From positions 1,817,970-1,881,969 of the forward strand of contig NZ_CP087263.1 of assembly GCF_020923435.1 (NCBI RefSeq): 64,000 nt of DNA, read 5' to 3'. This document shows, piece by piece, positions 8,405-17,711 of this stretch (position 1 is its first letter; each line of letters starts with the position of its first letter). This DNA is from Brevibacillus humidisoli (GTDB taxonomy: Bacteria; Bacillota; Bacilli; Brevibacillales; Brevibacillaceae). Made by a program: the position numbers and the translations under genes. The notes below the pieces were generated by a model, which saw only the letters and a list, made by a program, of their open reading frames with translations, had not been told where the DNA came from and did not search any database.

Positions 8405-9061
8405 ATGGCGAAGGTTTTGTATATTACAGCGAATCCAAAATCGGAGGAACAGTCCTATAGTCTTTCGGTAGGAAGAGCGTTCCTCGAAGCTTACCGTGCA
8501 GAAAGCCCAAACGATCAACTGATTGAACTGGATCTGTATCAGACAGAGATTCCCGATATCGATACCGATGTATTTAGCGGCTGGGGAAAACTGCAGCAGG
8601 GTAAAGCTTTTGAGGAACTGTCAGCAGACGAAAAGTCCAAAGTAGCGAGAATTAACGAACTGACAGAGCAGTTCATCTCTGCGGACAAATATGTTTTTGT
8701 AACCCCGATGTGGAACTTCAGTGTACCACCCAGGATGAAGAAGTATATTGATACCATCTGTATTGCAGGAAAAACGTTCAAGTATACCGCTGAAGGCTCA
8801 GTTGGTCTTTTGACTGATAAAAAGGCTGTTCACATCCAAGCGCGTGGCGGTGTGTATTCGGAAGGTCCTGCGATAGAGTTCGAGTTTGGCGATCGCTACA
8901 TTCGTGCCATTTTTTCGTTTATCGGGATAACGGACGCTGAATCGATTATCGTGGAAGGTATGGCCCAAATGCCGGATAAAGCGGAAACGATTAAGCAAAA
9001 TGCCATTGCACAAGCCAAAGAGGTAGCCAAGCGTTTTGCTCGAGAGAAGGCAAAAGTGTAG
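8405..9061 (+). CDS. azoR: FMN-dependent NADH:quinone oxidoreductase/azoreductase
   Basis: A 218-residue flavodoxin-fold enzyme. The N-terminus [28 protein letters not shown] has the phosphate-binding loop of Azo[30 protein letters not shown] is the FMN-contact signature, and [10 protein letters not shown] corresponds to the substrate pocket. Such enzymes reduce quinones and azo compounds by two-electron transfer, protecting against electrophile stress. ATG 8405 follows AGAGAGGGATGGGATAGCA. Single gene; convergent with the sigma-54 regulator. Confidence 0.92.
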   Translation: MAKVLYITANPKSEEQSYSLSVGRAFLEAYRAESPNDQLIELDLYQTEIPDIDTDVFSGWGKLQQGKAFEELSADEKSKVARINELTEQFISADKYVFVTPMWNFSVPPRMKKYIDTICIAGKTFKYTAEGSVGLLTDKKAVHIQARGGVYSEGPAIEFEFGDRYIRAIFSFIGITDAESIIVEGMAQMPDKAETIKQNAIAQAKEVAKRFAREKAKV

Positions 9062-9146
9062 CGGTTGATCACGTCCATCGCAAGGTTGTTGCCATACATG
9101 GCGATCGCCGAATTCCACAGTCCCCTTTGGTGCTACAATCGAGTGG

Positions 9147-9169
9147 GGGCTGCCGGTAACCGACAGCCT
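9147..9169. repeat. Near-perfect inverted repeat between convergent genes
   Basis: GGCTGCCGGT and ACCGACAGCC arms abut around 9158 with one mismatch. It lies just after the stop region of the convergent azoreductase and sigma-54 regulator genes and may act as a weak bidirectional terminator, although no T-run follows. Confidence 0.4.
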
Positions 9170-9170
9170 C

Positions 9171-10577
9171 CTATAACCCGAGCTTTTGTTTTTTGCGAAC
9201 CAAAGTGGATATATCGATATTTAGCTTGTCAGCGCATTCTTTCATTGTCCTTGATTTGGCTAGTGCTTGTCTGATGTAATCCCGCTCAAACTGCAAGACT
9301 GCCTGCTTGAGGGCAAGCGGCTGATCAAACAAGTGCTGAAACTGTGAGGAAAAGGATGTATCCCTGTTTTGTCGCGCAGAGTAATGCAGGACATCACTTT
9401 GAATGCGGGAATGGTCGCTCATATGATACGCTCGTTCAACCATGTTCTTCAATTCTCGAATATTCCCAGGCCAGTTGTACGCAATCCACTTTTCCAGTTC
9501 ATGCGCACCCATACTTTTTTTCTCTCCGTATTTCTGCTCTAATTTATCGAGGAAATAAAAGATCAGCGCAGCAATATCATCCTTTCGTTGCCTCAGCGGG
9601 GGGATAGTCAAAGATAACACATTTAATCGGTAATACAAATCATGCCGAAATCTCTTCTTTTCGACACGTTGTTCCAAATCGACATTGGTCGCCGCGATAA
9701 TCCTCATATCAACCTCAATCGTCTCAACACCGCCCAACCTGCGAATCTTCTGTTCCTGCAAAACATTTAATAACTTCACCTGCAGTGCATAAGGTAGATC
9801 ACCGATTTCATCCAAAAAAATGGTCCCTTTATCGGCCAATTCAAAGAGACCCTCTTTCGGTCGGTTGGCACCGGTAAACGCTCCTTTTTCGTAGCCGAAC
9901 AGTTCAGACTCCAAGAGATGATCGGGAATAGCTCCACAGTTTATTTTGACAAAGGAACCAACTCGTCCGCTTTGCTGATGGATATAATGAGCAAGCACGT
10001 CTTTTCCTACCCCAGACTCCCCAAGGAGGAGGATAGGCGAATCGTTTTTGGCAAATCGAGCAGCTAGAGACGTAATCGTGTGCATTTCCTTGCTGCGGTA
10101 AACGAATTGCTGGGAGGACTGATAGTCTCCCTGTATCTGCAGCAAAACCTCCTGAAACTTGGAGTTCATCTGTCTTGTCTGCTCTAATTCCCGTTGAAGG
10201 CGGTTCAGTTCGGTAATGTCTCGGACATTGGAAACGACGCACACCAGTTTTTGATCCTCAAAAATCGGAGATGAAGTGAGAATCGCCTTTTTTCCGTTGT
10301 AGTAATCAATAATTGTGTCATGTGGCTTTAAGGTGCGGATCGTCACCGCTGCGCAGGAGTTTGGCACGGCATCCATCTCGACTAGCTCGAACACACTGTA
10401 TTTCCACAGCAGCTCTTCAGGAATGCCGGAGATTTCGAGAAAGGAATGGTTAAACAGCAGTGTATGCCCCTGATCATCACAAATATAGAGCCCGTCGGAG
10501 GAGATATTAAAGATGGAATGAAAGAAAGCGGCGATCTCTTCCGTTGATTTGCTTTGAAAATAATGAGAGGTTTTCAT
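9171..10577 (-). CDS. Sigma-54-dependent transcriptional activator with PAS domain
   Basis: A 468-residue enhancer-binding protein. Residues 15-120 form a PAS domain (SSDGLYICDDQGHTLLFNHS...VVSNVRDITELNRLQREL), then a short coiled linker, an AAA+ domain with Walker A GESGVGKD (186-193), the sigma-54 contact loop GAFTGA (232-237), Walker B TIFLDEIGD (252-260) and the arginine-finger region, and a C-terminal Fis-type helix-turn-helix (MKECADKLNIDISTLVRKKQKLGL). It needs RNA polymerase with sigma-54 (RpoN/SigL). The gene is divergent from a fatty-acid permease and acyl-CoA ligase whose promoter has a -24/-12 element, so it almost certainly activates those genes, sensing its signal through the PAS domain. 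Confidence 0.93.
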   Translation of the reverse strand: MKTSHYFQSKSTEEIAAFFHSIFNISSDGLYICDDQGHTLLFNHSFLEISGIPEELLWKYSVFELVEMDAVPNSCAAVTIRTLKPHDTIIDYYNGKKAILTSSPIFEDQKLVCVVSNVRDITELNRLQRELEQTRQMNSKFQEVLLQIQGDYQSSQQFVYRSKEMHTITSLAARFAKNDSPILLLGESGVGKDVLAHYIHQQSGRVGSFVKINCGAIPDHLLESELFGYEKGAFTGANRPKEGLFELADKGTIFLDEIGDLPYALQVKLLNVLQEQKIRRLGGVETIEVDMRIIAATNVDLEQRVEKKRFRHDLYYRLNVLSLTIPPLRQRKDDIAALIFYFLDKLEQKYGEKKSMGAHELEKWIAYNWPGNIRELKNMVERAYHMSDHSRIQSDVLHYSARQNRDTSFSSQFQHLFDQPLALKQAVLQFERDYIRQALAKSRTMKECADKLNIDISTLVRKKQKLGL

Positions 10578-10600
10578 CAGTAGCTACACCTCATCTTTTT

Positions 10601-10653
10601 TATGCATTTTTGCAAATATTATTTGTATTCTAACATATGCATAAATACATATA
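10601..10653. promoter_or_regulatory. Putative upstream activator sites (two repeats)
   Basis: Two related 18-base sequences, TATGCATTTTTGCAAATA (10601-10618) and TATGCATAAATACATATA (10636-10653), match at 13 of 18 positions and lie about 75-125 bases before the predicted sigma-54 start site. This is the normal distance for binding sites of an enhancer-binding protein. Confidence 0.55.
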
Positions 10654-10701
10654 AACCTACTGTTTCCTGCTGCATGCCTTTGAATATGACAGACGTCGGT
10701 T

Positions 10702-10717
10702 TGGCATCAATCTTGCT
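10702..10717 (+). promoter_or_regulatory. Sigma-54 (-24/-12) promoter
   Basis: TGGCATCAATCTTGCT matches the consensus TGGCAC-N5-TTGCW, with the invariant GG (10703-10704) and GC (10715-10716) separated by exactly ten bases. The predicted transcription start is near 10728, which rules out the ATG at 10727 as the translation start of the next gene. Confidence 0.85.
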
Positions 10718-10762
10718 GATAGCATTATGAAAGCGTTTTCTAAAACTGCAAGGAGTGATGGT

Positions 10763-12097
10763 ATGCTTCATCGAGTGGTCAACCGGTTTAAGTTCGGGGT
10801 AGAGAAGTATCTGCCTGATGCCTTTGTTTTCGCTATCGTCCTCACTCTTATTGTTTATTTAGTGGGCATCTTAGTAGCAGGGAAGGGTCCTTTTGAAATG
10901 ATTGAATACTGGTATGGTGGATTTTGGAGTTTTCTTTCCTTCTCGATGCAGATGGTGGTCATACTGGTAGCAGGTTACTGTCTAGCGCTGGCTCCTGCCG
11001 TTCAGAAGCTCGTCCAACGACTGGCCCAGATTCCCAGAAGTCCAACCGCAGCTGTCTTGAGTACCGTTATCGTCAGTGCAGTGGCTGCTTATCTAAGTTG
11101 GGGCCTTGGACTGGTGCTGGGACCCATTTTTGCGCGTGAGTTGTCCAGAAATCTTCGCACGGTTGATTATCGGGTACTGATCGCCAGCGCTTTTTGCGGG
11201 GCGATGGCGATGCTGCCCGCATCCTTGTCGATCACGGCTCCCTTGTTGGTCAACACGCCTGGACACTTCCTGGAAGAACAGATCGGATTGATCTCGCTAG
11301 AGCAGACGATCTTCAGTCCGATGCTTTTGGTTCCTTCCATCTTGGTTACGCTTTTCTTTGCTTTCCTTTTTCCAGCGATGCACCCGAAGCCGGAAGAGAC
11401 GATTCCATTCGTCCAAAACGAGGAGAAGCGCAAAGAGACTTCTGTCGATGAGTCCGCTGCGGCGGCAGCGCCCACTTTTGCCGATAGAATGGATAATAAC
11501 TCCATTCTTAGCTATCTCATCGTAGCCGGCGGGCTCGCTTGGATCATCTATCACTTCGCCACCAAAGGTTTGGATCTCAACATCAATTTTATGAACTTTC
11601 TCCTGATCATCGTAGGTTTGGCGCTTCATGGCAGTCCCCGAAACTATATCAAAGCAATCGAAAAGGCGATTCCTGCCTCTGCTGGCGTTGTGCTGCAATT
11701 CCCGTTTTACGCCGGGATCATGGGGATGATGGCAAGCGCGGGCTTAATTACGATGATTTCCAACTGGTTTAGCTCCATCTCGACCACCGGTACACTTCCC
11801 TTGTTTACGTACTGGTCGGCTTGTCTCGTCAATCTCTTCGTCCCTTCCGCTGGTGGTCAATGGGCCGTTCAAGGACCCGTTATGGTGGAAGCAGCCAAGA
11901 CGATTGGCGTGGACCCAGCAACCGTGGTCAATGCGGTAACGATGGGGGATGTGACGACGAACCTGTTCCAGCCGTTTTGGGCCCTTCCCGCATTAGGAGT
12001 GGCCGGGCTGGGCATTCGCGATATCTGGGGGTACTGTTTGCTGGCCGGGATCATCTATATTCTGATTGGATCGTTGGGCTTTTGGTTACTGGTTTAA
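10763..12097 (+). CDS. atoE: Short-chain fatty acid transporter, AtoE family
   Basis: A permease of about 444 residues with roughly 11-12 membrane segments. LPDAFVFAIVLTLIVYLVGILVAGKGPFEMIEYWYGGFWSFLSFSMQMVVILVAGYCLA and the later NLFVPSAGGQWAVQGPVMVEAAK are signatures of the AtoE short-chain fatty-acid transporter family. I place the start at ATG 10763: AGGAG at 10751-10755 is seven bases upstream, and the sigma-54 promoter puts the mRNA 5' end near 10728. An upstream in-frame ATG at 10727 would have no leader. The gene is followed by an acyl-CoA ligase at 21 bases, giving an uptake-plus-activation unit for a short-chain carboxylic acid. Confidence 0.9.
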   Translation: MLHRVVNRFKFGVEKYLPDAFVFAIVLTLIVYLVGILVAGKGPFEMIEYWYGGFWSFLSFSMQMVVILVAGYCLALAPAVQKLVQRLAQIPRSPTAAVLSTVIVSAVAAYLSWGLGLVLGPIFARELSRNLRTVDYRVLIASAFCGAMAMLPASLSITAPLLVNTPGHFLEEQIGLISLEQTIFSPMLLVPSILVTLFFAFLFPAMHPKPEETIPFVQNEEKRKETSVDESAAAAAPTFADRMDNNSILSYLIVAGGLAWIIYHFATKGLDLNINFMNFLLIIVGLALHGSPRNYIKAIEKAIPASAGVVLQFPFYAGIMGMMASAGLITMISNWFSSISTTGTLPLFTYWSACLVNLFVPSAGGQWAVQGPVMVEAAKTIGVDPATVVNAVTMGDVTTNLFQPFWALPALGVAGLGIRDIWGYCLLAGIIYILIGSLGFWLLV

Positions 12098-12118
12098 TGT
12101 ACGCGGGGAGGAGAGAAT

Positions 12119-13678
12119 ATGAACAGACAGACTTCTCATCTGGTTGAACTGATCGGGGAGCAAGCAAAGAGGATTCCCGATGATACCTTCCTGGTATATC
12201 AAAACGAGTGCTTCACTTACGCCGATGCAGAGAAAAAATCAAATCAAGTGGCCAATCTCTTAGCTGCGCGAGGAATCCGGAAAGGTGATCATATCGCCTT
12301 GATGCTGAAGAATCATCCAGATTATCTGTGGATCTGGTTTGGCATCGCCAAGCTTGGGGCTGTGATGATACCGCTCAATGTGCATGCGAAAGGCGAGAGT
12401 CTCTGTTACACGATGAATCATTCGGACGCGGTGATGTTGATCGTTGACCAGGAGTATAGCGAAGAAATAGTGAAAATTAAGACGGATTTGACACAGCTGC
12501 AACAAATATTGCATCGCGATGAGTTGATGAGGCAGGCCCATAAAGAAAGCGGGCGGCATCGTCCGTATACAGCGATCCGGAAGGAGGACCCCCTCTCCAT
12601 TATCTATACCTCGGGTACGACAGGACGTCCAAAAGGAGTCGTACTCTCCCACTATTCTTATATCAATACGGGGCTCATGTTTCGTGATGTGATGATGAGG
12701 ATCCGGAAAGACGATATTTTGTATACCTGCTTGCCATTGTTTCATTGCAACGCACAGCAGTTGTCGGTGATGTCTACGTTGCTGTCGGGGGCGAAGCTCG
12801 TCCTCTCCGAACGATTCAGTGCAAGCCGCTTTTGGGAGGAGATCCGTCAGTCGCAAGCGACGATCTTTAATTACATTGGATCGATGCTGACGATTTTGAT
12901 GAAGCAGCCTCCACAATTGACAGATCAAGACAATACGATAACCCGCGTGTTCGGAGGAGGAGCACCAAAGGAAATCTGGAGGGAGTTCGAGCAGCGATTT
13001 GGCCTGACGATAGTCGAGGGATACGGTTTAACCGAGTCAGCCACTGTATGCCTTTGCAATTCCTTGGAGGAGATTCGTGTCGGTTCTATTGGGAAGCCGC
13101 TGCCCCATATCTCGATCAGAGTGGTCAATGAACAAGACCAGGAAACGGCCCCAAATGAAGTGGGGGAAATCGCGATCCGGGAAGATGTCCCTCATACGCA
13201 GTTTAGTGGTTATTACAAGATGCCTGACAAGACCGAAGAAGCGATCAAGGATGGTTGGTTCCATACAGGAGACCGAGGATACCGGGATGAGGACGGCTAC
13301 TTCTATTTTAAAGACCGATTAAAAGACTGCATACGGTATCGCGGAGAGAATATTTCTTCGTACGAGATCGAACAAGTGGTGAACAAGTACCCTAGTGTTC
13401 GGGAATCTGCTGCGATTGGCGTTCCATCTGAAGTAGGAGAGGAGGACGTCAAGGTGGTGCTCACGCTTCAGCCCAACCATTCCCTGGACTATCAAGACTT
13501 CCTTTCTTTTTGCCAGGAACGCATGGCCTATTACATGGTGCCACGCTATGTTGAGGTGGTCGAGGAATTGCCGAAGACAGCCACACAGCGCATCCAAAAG
13601 TACGCGCTGCGTCAACAAGGGAGCGGTTTAGCATTTGATTGCGCGGAGTTAAAAAAAGCACTAAGAGGCAAATCGTAA
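12119..13678 (+). CDS. AMP-forming acyl-CoA synthetase (CaiC/medium-short chain type)
   Basis: A 519-residue adenylate-forming enzyme. P-loop YTSGTTGRPKG near residue 163, A5 motif GYGLTES near 300, and A7-A8 GWFHTGDRGYRDEDGYFYFKDRLKDCIRYRGENISSYEIE are intact. The A10 region reads LPKTATQRIQKYALR: the lysine that usually assists adenylation (PKTxxGK) is arginine here, with another lysine two residues on. Similar Q/ER-V-QK variants occur in the crotonobetaine/carnitine-CoA ligase-like subgroup. It probably activates the acid imported by the neighbouring AtoE. GGGGAGGAGAG precedes ATG 12119. The substrate is unknown. Confidence 0.88.
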   Translation: MNRQTSHLVELIGEQAKRIPDDTFLVYQNECFTYADAEKKSNQVANLLAARGIRKGDHIALMLKNHPDYLWIWFGIAKLGAVMIPLNVHAKGESLCYTMNHSDAVMLIVDQEYSEEIVKIKTDLTQLQQILHRDELMRQAHKESGRHRPYTAIRKEDPLSIIYTSGTTGRPKGVVLSHYSYINTGLMFRDVMMRIRKDDILYTCLPLFHCNAQQLSVMSTLLSGAKLVLSERFSASRFWEEIRQSQATIFNYIGSMLTILMKQPPQLTDQDNTITRVFGGGAPKEIWREFEQRFGLTIVEGYGLTESATVCLCNSLEEIRVGSIGKPLPHISIRVVNEQDQETAPNEVGEIAIREDVPHTQFSGYYKMPDKTEEAIKDGWFHTGDRGYRDEDGYFYFKDRLKDCIRYRGENISSYEIEQVVNKYPSVRESAAIGVPSEVGEEDVKVVLTLQPNHSLDYQDFLSFCQERMAYYMVPRYVEVVEELPKTATQRIQKYALRQQGSGLAFDCAELKKALRGKS

Positions 13679-13700
13679 CGATCAGACAAATGGGCTGTAA

Positions 13701-13726
13701 AAAGAGGGGGAGAAAGCCCCCTCTTT
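13701..13726. terminator. Bidirectional terminator
   Basis: AAAGAGGGGG (13701-13710) and CCCCCTCTTT (13717-13726) form a perfect ten-base-pair stem with a six-base loop between the convergent acyl-CoA ligase and gerC genes. Both flanks offer short T-runs. Confidence 0.85.
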
Positions 13727-13750
13727 ATCGTATACATGAGCGTTAGACGG

Positions 13751-14908
13751 TTAATCGGACTCTATCTTAAACTCTTCCAGCTTTGTCTTTCTGGCGGAAT
13801 AAATATCGGCTTTCACCTTTACCGTCCTCAGGGAATCTTTTCGCAGCGGAAAGTGGCCTCGGCTGTCTAACCTTTTCCATTCTGCTGTTTTCTTTCTATA
13901 GAGAGAATGGGTAACTTGATACAAATCGGCACCTATCTCGACTCCCTTTGCGAAGGTTGATTCGATTTCCCGCTTGATTGCTTGTTCTGACAGTCTGGTT
14001 ACTTCTTTCTCAGAGGCATTTCTCATTAGTTGAATAATCTCTCCGGTTACCTCTACAGACAGAGAAAAATAAATCGTATCCCCTTTTACGGTTGGGATAA
14101 TGGCAGGGCGTGCATCGCCAAGCAAGATGACCGCAACCGGCTCTGATCGTTCGGTCGCAACCAGGCTGGCTCGATTAGTTGCCCTGGTCATCCAACGAAG
14201 TCCTGGAATCTTTTCAGAAGGCAGCCAGCCAACCAACCGTCCGTCTCTGAGGATGCTTATTCCTTCCATTTTTAAGACGGACATCGCTTTGTCCCGGGTG
14301 TACCATTTTTCCTTTGCCACTGTCAGATACGGGAGCAGCGATGTTTTACCCGGTTCTTGCAAGTCTGCGATGAAGCGGTGCATGCGAATCGGTTCAATGA
14401 AGGATCGCTGATCGTAAATATCTTCAGGGTTGCCTAGTTGCGAAAAGACGGGGGATTCATTCAAGATCGGCGATGCGGACAGGATCTCTTGCACGGATGA
14501 CCGAGTAGCAAACATCCAAATCGTGTACCTGGTTTCATGAAAGCGTGTAAAAATATCCAAAACCTGCTTTAGCCCCTGCTCCAGAGTTGATTCGTGAAGT
14601 ACAATTGCCGTTAGATGGCCCCAGTAGATTTCTTCTTGTGATGTCGCATAGAGATCGTGAATCGCCGTGTCCAAGGTTTTTCCCACGCCTTTTCCTACCC
14701 ATGCTGTCTGTTCCGCGGATTGACCGGCAATATCTTGCTTGGCCAATGAGGCAAAGTTGAGGATCTGTGCATAGACCTCAAAGCGTCCATGGTTATACTC
14801 GACACCGATTGCATGAACGTAGTAGACCCGATCCAACTCTTTTGCATCCCAACAACCTCCAAGGGCGACGGGAAGTAGCAAGCATAACACCTGCAGCATT
14901 TTACTCAT
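13751..14908 (-). CDS. gerC: Spore germination receptor lipoprotein, Ger(x)C family
   Basis: A 385-residue lipoprotein. The signal sequence MSKMLQVLCLLLPVALGGC ends with a lipobox whose Cys19 would be diacylglycerylated, followed by WDAKELDRVYYVHAIGVEY, the standard GerC N-terminus (CWDxREL). The C-terminal part VTRLSEQAIKREIESTFAKGVEIGADLYQVTHSLYRKKTAEW belongs to the conserved domain III. It forms the C subunit of a nutrient germinant receptor in the inner spore membrane. The start overlaps the gerA end by eight bases. Order in the operon is gerB-gerA-gerC. Confidence 0.94.
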   Translation of the reverse strand: MSKMLQVLCLLLPVALGGCWDAKELDRVYYVHAIGVEYNHGRFEVYAQILNFASLAKQDIAGQSAEQTAWVGKGVGKTLDTAIHDLYATSQEEIYWGHLTAIVLHESTLEQGLKQVLDIFTRFHETRYTIWMFATRSSVQEILSASPILNESPVFSQLGNPEDIYDQRSFIEPIRMHRFIADLQEPGKTSLLPYLTVAKEKWYTRDKAMSVLKMEGISILRDGRLVGWLPSEKIPGLRWMTRATNRASLVATERSEPVAVILLGDARPAIIPTVKGDTIYFSLSVEVTGEIIQLMRNASEKEVTRLSEQAIKREIESTFAKGVEIGADLYQVTHSLYRKKTAEWKRLDSRGHFPLRKDSLRTVKVKADIYSARKTKLEEFKIESD

Positions 14909-16424
14909 CGGATGACCTCTGGGGTTGTCGATCCTGATCCCTCACCATCAACAGGTTAGGGCGTCGATTCATTTTTTTCGTGGGTACGTTCAGTACGCTT
15001 TTGATCAGATCGGTCCAACTAATCGGAGAGAGTGGTGCCAGATAAGGGATGCCAAAGGAACGGAGCGCAGCCAGGTAGAGCAGGATGGCAAATGACGAGA
15101 TGAGAAAGCCGAACAGACCCAAGACAGATGAAGCCAGCAGGACAACCAATCGGAGCAGTGTGATGGTACCGTTCAATGATTGATTGACCAAGGTAAAGGA
15201 AGAAACGGCTGTGACGGCTGAGATCACCACCATAGCGGGGCTGGTCAAACCTGAGCGAATCGCAGCATCGCCGATGATCAGACCACCTACCACAGATAGA
15301 GTAGGGCCGACAGGAGCAGGCAATCTCAGTCCTGCCTCCCGAAACAGTTCAAATAATGCCAGCATCAAGAACGCCTCCAGTGGCGTAGGAAATGGTACCC
15401 CTTTGCGCGCTTCCACGATCGTCGCCAGCAGACTGAGCGGGATCTGATCCTGATGGTACGTAGCCAGCGCGATCCAAAAACCGGGCAAAAGTAGAGAGAT
15501 CAACAGACCGATCACTCGAATCAGCCGCTCAGCCGCCGGAATGAAAAACAGCATTTGTTTATCAGCTGCGCTATCCAGCAGAAAGAGCAGATTGACCGGA
15601 CCAATAATCGCCGTTGGGGCGCCGTCCATCACGATCGCAAATCGGCCGCGGAGCAGGCTGCTTGCCGCAAAATCAGGTCGGCCGGTGTAGTTAAACATCG
15701 GAAAGAGCACATAGCTGCTGGGCAGCAACAGCTCTTCTAACTGAACAATGCTGGTAAGGGCATCGGTTTGGATCTGGGAGAGCCGATCACGCACTTTTTG
15801 CAATATGTCCCGATTGACGATGTCATCGATGTAGAGCAGCCCCACCTTGGTGTTGCTGCGGGCGCCGATCACATATTGTTCGTATTTAAAAGATTCGGTA
15901 CGCAATCGTTTGCGGATAAGGGCAACATTTACCCCGATTTCTTCGATCAGACCGTCCCGCGGTCCTCTGACAGAGATCTCTGTTTTGGTTTCTTCAGGGT
16001 CTCGCTGCGGGATTTTGGCGATGTTGATAGCATAATAAGTCGCAATCCCATCCACAAACAAAACCAATTCCCCGCTAAACACCCGCAGCACAATGTCATC
16101 CAGCAGCGTCCCCTGGTTGACCTCCCAGTTTTCCATAAACACAGGTATGGGGTGAGTGGAGGTGGACGTCTCAATTGCAATTTCTTTCAGCAACCAGGCA
16201 TCCAACTTCGGGAGAACATCGGTTTCCAGTTTCTCGTAATTAATCATTCCGCTGCAGTAGATGAGCAAAGCGGAATGCTCGGGCGCTCTGCCGGGAGGGT
16301 GCTGCTTGATTTTGACATCTTCACACCGGGTAAAAGCTTGCTTGATCCAGTGTTCGTTTTCGTGTATGTCGGGGGATACCTCTCTGTTTTTTGCCTGGGC
16401 AGTAGTCCGTGCGTGATGATTCAT
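14901..16424 (-). CDS. gerA: Spore germination receptor A subunit, GerA family
   Basis: A 507-residue A subunit of a germinant receptor. A soluble N-terminal domain of about 270 residues precedes a membrane part with about five helices (RVIGLLISLLLPGFWIALATYHQDQIPLSLLATIVEARKGVPFPTPLEAFLMLALFELFREAGLRLP is the most conserved family block) and a short basic tail. PVGPTLSVVGGLIIGDAAI is likewise typical. It acts with the B and C subunits in germinant sensing and ion release. Start and stop overlap gerB (four bases) and gerC (eight bases). Probably expressed in the forespore, although I did not identify a sigma-G promoter with confidence. Confidence 0.95.
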   Translation of the reverse strand: MNHHARTTAQAKNREVSPDIHENEHWIKQAFTRCEDVKIKQHPPGRAPEHSALLIYCSGMINYEKLETDVLPKLDAWLLKEIAIETSTSTHPIPVFMENWEVNQGTLLDDIVLRVFSGELVLFVDGIATYYAINIAKIPQRDPEETKTEISVRGPRDGLIEEIGVNVALIRKRLRTESFKYEQYVIGARSNTKVGLLYIDDIVNRDILQKVRDRLSQIQTDALTSIVQLEELLLPSSYVLFPMFNYTGRPDFAASSLLRGRFAIVMDGAPTAIIGPVNLLFLLDSAADKQMLFFIPAAERLIRVIGLLISLLLPGFWIALATYHQDQIPLSLLATIVEARKGVPFPTPLEAFLMLALFELFREAGLRLPAPVGPTLSVVGGLIIGDAAIRSGLTSPAMVVISAVTAVSSFTLVNQSLNGTITLLRLVVLLASSVLGLFGFLISSFAILLYLAALRSFGIPYLAPLSPISWTDLIKSVLNVPTKKMNRRPNLLMVRDQDRQPQRSSDE

Positions 16425-17521
16425 TTAACATCGCCCTTTCTTGATGTTCGGAGTCTAACCAGGGCAAAGAGAACCAGGGAAATCGTAATGTAATAGGCAA
16501 AGGAAAAGGGTAGTATTCCTTCATTCAACAACCGTAAAAACTGAATATCACTACCTACTCCATACATCGCAAACAGCATAAGAGCGGTCAGTGACAGGAG
16601 CAGGATCCAGCTCCCTTTCGTCCGCGTGGGACGCACCGCCAGTATCTCGAGAACTAGGAACAGATAGAGCGAGATGCGGACAAATGCTCCGGACATCCAC
16701 TGATAGATCACGAGGAAATCGACATGCTCCACGTAGTGGCCAATCGTCACCAGGCGCCACTCTTCGAATGCCGGGTATCGCTGTCGGGCAGCTTCCGTGG
16801 GTCCAAACTCGGCAATGGCACCCGTTATGGGACCAAACGTCATGTAGAGCAGAAACAGAGCCGTCAGTGCAATGGACCGAAAGCGTATAGGCGATTTCGA
16901 TCGATGTTGCAGGTTGAGCAGGATCACGATCTCAAACAACCCCGCTCCAGCGTAGAGCATACCGTTCATTACCGGAACGATACCGTTTTCAAACACAGGA
17001 AAAAGCAGGCTGTAATCTTTGTTGGGCAGATTGGAGCTCGCAACAAAGAACCCTAACAAGACCACGAATGGAAGCAATATACCGTTTACAATAGCCAGTG
17101 AGCGAATACCTGTCATCGCAGCAAGGATGCACAACAGCCAAAAGACGAGGCTGATCAGCAGAACAGGGGTTTTGGGCAGATAGGAGGCATGGGTCCAATC
17201 GGCCAAGTCCTTCAGGGTGACCAGAGCCAGCAGCAAAAACTGGCCTGCAAACATGACAGATGCGATACGAGCAACCATTCTGCCATAGTGATCCTGGAGC
17301 CATCTGATAATCGGCTTCTGTTTGGTCCTCTTGACGATTGACAAAAGCAGTCCGATCCAAAGGAGGTATGGGATGACGATGAGCAAGACAGATACCCACG
17401 CATCTCTTCCGGCCACGTTCAACAGAACGGGAATGATGATCACATGGTTGATCAGTCCAACAGCCGTGATGATCAACATAGCAATGTGCAGGATGGTGAG
17501 ATTACCCTGATTGGGATTCAT
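16421..17521 (-). CDS. gerB: Spore germination receptor B subunit, GerB family (endospore permease)
   Basis: A membrane protein of about 366 residues with ten predicted helices, belonging to the amino acid-polyamine-organocation superfamily, as other GerB proteins. The usual opening is NQGNLTILHIAMLIITAVGLINHVIIIPVLL. I choose ATG at 17521 (MNPNQGNL), preceded by GATAGGTGTCTAATC; a longer frame back to 17617 adds 32 residues without family support. It likely binds the nutrient germinant. First gene of the gerB-gerA-gerC operon, divergent from the molybdopterin oxidoreductase with about 190 bases between. Confidence 0.92.
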   Translation of the reverse strand: MNPNQGNLTILHIAMLIITAVGLINHVIIIPVLLNVAGRDAWVSVLLIVIPYLLWIGLLLSIVKRTKQKPIIRWLQDHYGRMVARIASVMFAGQFLLLALVTLKDLADWTHASYLPKTPVLLISLVFWLLCILAAMTGIRSLAIVNGILLPFVVLLGFFVASSNLPNKDYSLLFPVFENGIVPVMNGMLYAGAGLFEIVILLNLQHRSKSPIRFRSIALTALFLLYMTFGPITGAIAEFGPTEAARQRYPAFEEWRLVTIGHYVEHVDFLVIYQWMSGAFVRISLYLFLVLEILAVRPTRTKGSWILLLSLTALMLFAMYGVGSDIQFLRLLNEGILPFSFAYYITISLVLFALVRLRTSRKGDVK

Positions 17522-17711
17522 GATTAGACACCTATCGGTTAAATGGATTCCCTTGGTAGTATGTCCAATCGGATCCAGAGGAAACCAGAAAGTGATCATG
17601 AATGTTCCAACTATCAAAAAGCAACAACAGATTACTCAATGATCTTGCTACCCATCTGTGGTATCATGACAGAATATGACAGAATCGTTTGAAGAGGAAG
17701 GAAGGAGAAGC

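Noticed and set aside
15768-16493. Long plus-strand frame opposite gerA
   Set aside because: It is antisense to the well-conserved gerA and has no homology or ribosome binding site of its own.
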